Positions 61,801 through 64,000 of a stretch of 64,000 bases of DNA are shown piece after piece; position 1 is the first letter of the stretch, and each line of letters begins with the position of its first letter. The DNA is taken from the NCBI GenBank assembly GCA_950295325.1, contig OX485806.1, positions 2,046,001 to 2,110,000 of the forward strand, written 5' to 3'. The translations under genes were made by a program, and so were the position numbers. The notes under the pieces are model-generated. The model was not told where the DNA came from and made no database searches. It saw nothing but the letters and a program-made list of their open reading frames with translations. This DNA comes from Polytrichum commune (Eukaryota; Streptophyta; Polytrichopsida; Polytrichales; Polytrichaceae).

Positions 61801-63940
61801 ATTAGAGCTGCATCATGTAGAGCCCATGTATACTTACTAATAATCATTTGAGGGCAATTGGCACCTGGGAATACATGATTAGCCAAGAGAAGTTATTAAT
61901 GTGCATTAGCTGGTGCAGGTATAGTTCAAAATTTGTGAAAGGTTATATTGAAGCATCAAAGCCTAGACTGGCTGTTGGCGAATATTGGGATACTTGCAAT
62001 TATGTAGGTCCTAAGTACACTCTTGACTATAATCAAGGTCGGTGTACTCTGATCTTTCATCTCACAATTGTTGTCTTCAATTTTTGGATTTGAATCATAA
62101 GCTTCTGAAAAAGTCCATACTTCCATGTGAAGTTTAGTAGTGTATCTCTGTTGGAGCCCAAGTTACTCTGATGTTATTATACATTCAATCATCTTCTGAA
62201 AAATGTCGTGACTTTGACACACATCTTTCTAGAATACTTATTTCTATTTCTCTAATGTTGCTAGTGACACTGACATGCATGGATGGAAGCTTGAGCATAC
62301 ACAATATTTACAGTAGGAAATACATTTGAAGGCTGCATGATAACAAAGACCATTGTTCTGCTGGAAATATGCAGATGCACATCGGCAACGGACTGTTGAT
62401 TGGATAGATGGAACAGGCGGCCTTGCTTGTGCATTTGACTTCACTACCAAGGCTATACTGCAGGTGAGGATTTACAGCTTTCTAGGTTGAAGAATTATTT
62501 TACATTTCCATTCTGATTAGTGTAAATCAATCATTCTGAGTAACATGTAGTTTCTGCTGTAGGTATTTTTTTGAAAATAGATATGTAAACAGTTGTATGT
62601 TCAAATTTTGTGTGTCAATCTTAATCCAAAACTCCCTCAAGGATTTCATTGTAGCGCACAGTTGCAATATGAAATTGATGTAATTTGACATATTGTGTGT
62701 TGTTAGGAAGCATGTGCCAAGAAAGAGTGGTACCGACTGCGCGATGCTCAAGGGCGTGCACCTGGGTTGTTGGGTGTTTGGCCCTCAAGGGCTGTTACAT
62801 TTATAGATAACCATGATACTGGTTCAACCCAGGTTGAACTGGAACCTTTCTTGATAAGAATGACATCAATTTTTGATCTTTCTCATCTTTGGTGATTGAA
62901 TTGTGTTATAGTGAATATTGAGATCCTAATAGTTCTGCAAGGCTTTCCTACAAACAAAAACCAATCCTCTTCATTTGCACTATCACCAGGAAAATTGAAG
63001 TTCATATAAGGACATCCTTGCACCATTTTGTTCCATTGTTGATTGCAATAACCTCAAGCACTAACTTTCCACTTCAATCTGCAATGGCAGGCACATTGGC
63101 CATTTCCGCGTGAGCATGTTTTACAGGTATTTTCTGTACTTTGACATAAGGTAGGATATGCGGATGTTGTTTATTTAATGCAACTAATAAATTATATCCG
63201 TAGTATGAGCTGACACGGGTAGAAGATGGAAAATCTTTGCAGATTCTGCTGCACCCTCTGATCCTTTGCACTGCTCTTAACAGGCCACCTAGGCAAGCAG
63301 TGTAATCGATTGATCATGTGTGTATTTGGAAAGCTCTAAATGTAATTTTTTTTCCATGTATTACAGGGGTATGCATATATCCTAACTCATCCAGGCCAGC
63401 CATGTGTCTTCTATGACCATCTGTACGAATGGGGGGAGGACATGAAGAAGGCTATTGTAGATCTGGTATGTCACTGGTGACCAATACTCTACTGTCATTT
63501 CACATATGCTGTACATGGTGCAAACTTGAGTGCTTAAGGGTGTTAGGTAGGTATACTTCAGATAGTATTAGACTATCTTGTTGACACTTAAGTACCTACT
63601 TCAATCTTCTTTTTAAGCTTGATTCTTTGCATTTATGCCAGTGTTACTGGAAGGACACTTGTGCCTGCCAATTTACTCATGTGCAATAGCACTTTTTCAC
63701 ACCACTGACACCAATGTGCAGATCAAAGTTCGCAAGGCACAAGATATTCATAGTCGATCATCCCTGACAATCCTTGAGGCAGACACACATGGTTACTCAG
63801 CTATAATCGATAAGAAGGTTTTGATCCGGATTGGGGGCACAGACTGGACTCCCCCTGAGGGCCAATGGGAAATGGCCACATCAGGCCCTGGCTACATGGT
63901 CTGGCACAAACCCAGGACATTGTTACCTGCATCCATTTGA
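58892..63940 (+). CDS. AMY: alpha-amylase, GH13 plant type
   Basis: Endo-acting hydrolase of alpha-1,4-glucan (starch). Coding exons: 58892-59152, 59643-59741, 59850-59912, 60056-60092, 60272-60312, 60459-60585, 60835-61061, 61244-61389, 61919-62037, 62375-62463, 62707-62832, 63091-63126, 63367-63465, 63722-63940. Total 1689 bp, 562 aa, phases consistent. The catalytic (beta/alpha)8 barrel starts near residue 160 ([14 protein letters not shown]). The four GH13 regions are present: [16 protein letters not shown] (nucleophile Asp about 330), VGEYWD (acid/base Glu about 355) and FIDNHDTGS (Asp about 440). The C-terminal beta domain ends GPGYMVWHK. Residues 1 to about 155 are Lys-rich and then Glu/Ser-rich linker, spread over small exons. 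There is no signal peptide, so a cytosolic or plastid enzyme (AMY2/AMY3-like) is more likely than a secreted one. Plastid AMY3 is about 890 aa with N-terminal starch-binding domains, so upstream exons may be missing here. An in-frame stop lies just before ATG 58892. Confidence 0.92.
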
Positions 63941-64000
63941 ATGATCACATAACTGAAAATCCCATCCTTCACAAAACTTGTAAAGTAATTGGTGCTCAGC
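63941..64000 (+). other. AMY: start of amylase 3' UTR
   Basis: The window ends 60 bases after the amylase stop codon, before any clear polyadenylation site. Confidence 0.6.

Overview
This window is nuclear DNA from a land plant. Four genes are split by introns that are mostly GT-AG and often 200 bp to over 1 kb long. They sit in AT-rich DNA full of repeats and decayed transposons. The protein set is plant-type: a Shaker K+ channel with ankyrin repeats and a KHA domain, an organelle-type 16S rRNA m4C methyltransferase, a small heavy-metal-associated protein and a plant alpha-amylase. I cannot name the species. Long introns and the type of decayed transposases would suit a seedless plant, but that is a guess.

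Layout: 1-4100 is repeats and possible upstream sequence. 4111-14227 (+) is an AKT-type inward-rectifying K+ channel in 15 coding exons. 14228-19465 is repeats. 19466-20543 (+) is an HMA-domain protein in three exons. 20544-23423 is repeats. 23424-28956 (-) is an rsmH/CMAL-type methyltransferase in five exons, convergent with the HMA gene. 28957-55500 is a transposon graveyard: a gag remnant, an armless tRNA-like sequence, an hAT transposase, a MULE-like transposase, other decayed ORFs, foldback elements and microsatellites. 55500-56150 is a C/T-rich repeat island. 58892-63940 (+) is an alpha-amylase in 14 recognised exons. Its 5' end may lie further upstream.

The four genes do not form a pathway. 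Exon joins were checked by splice sites, reading phase and protein-family continuity. In all four genes the coding exons sum to a multiple of three.

I see no convincing new biological system. The most unusual signals are: a 33-bp microexon in the channel with a GC-AG donor; a duplicated decoy of channel exon 2 in intron 1; an intact non-autonomous CACTA-like foldback element with a 3-bp target duplication; a foldback element whose core is a 41-bp satellite; a tRNA-like sequence lacking the anticodon arm; transposon remnants broken only by stop codons and not by frameshifts; and at least eight old local tandem duplications.
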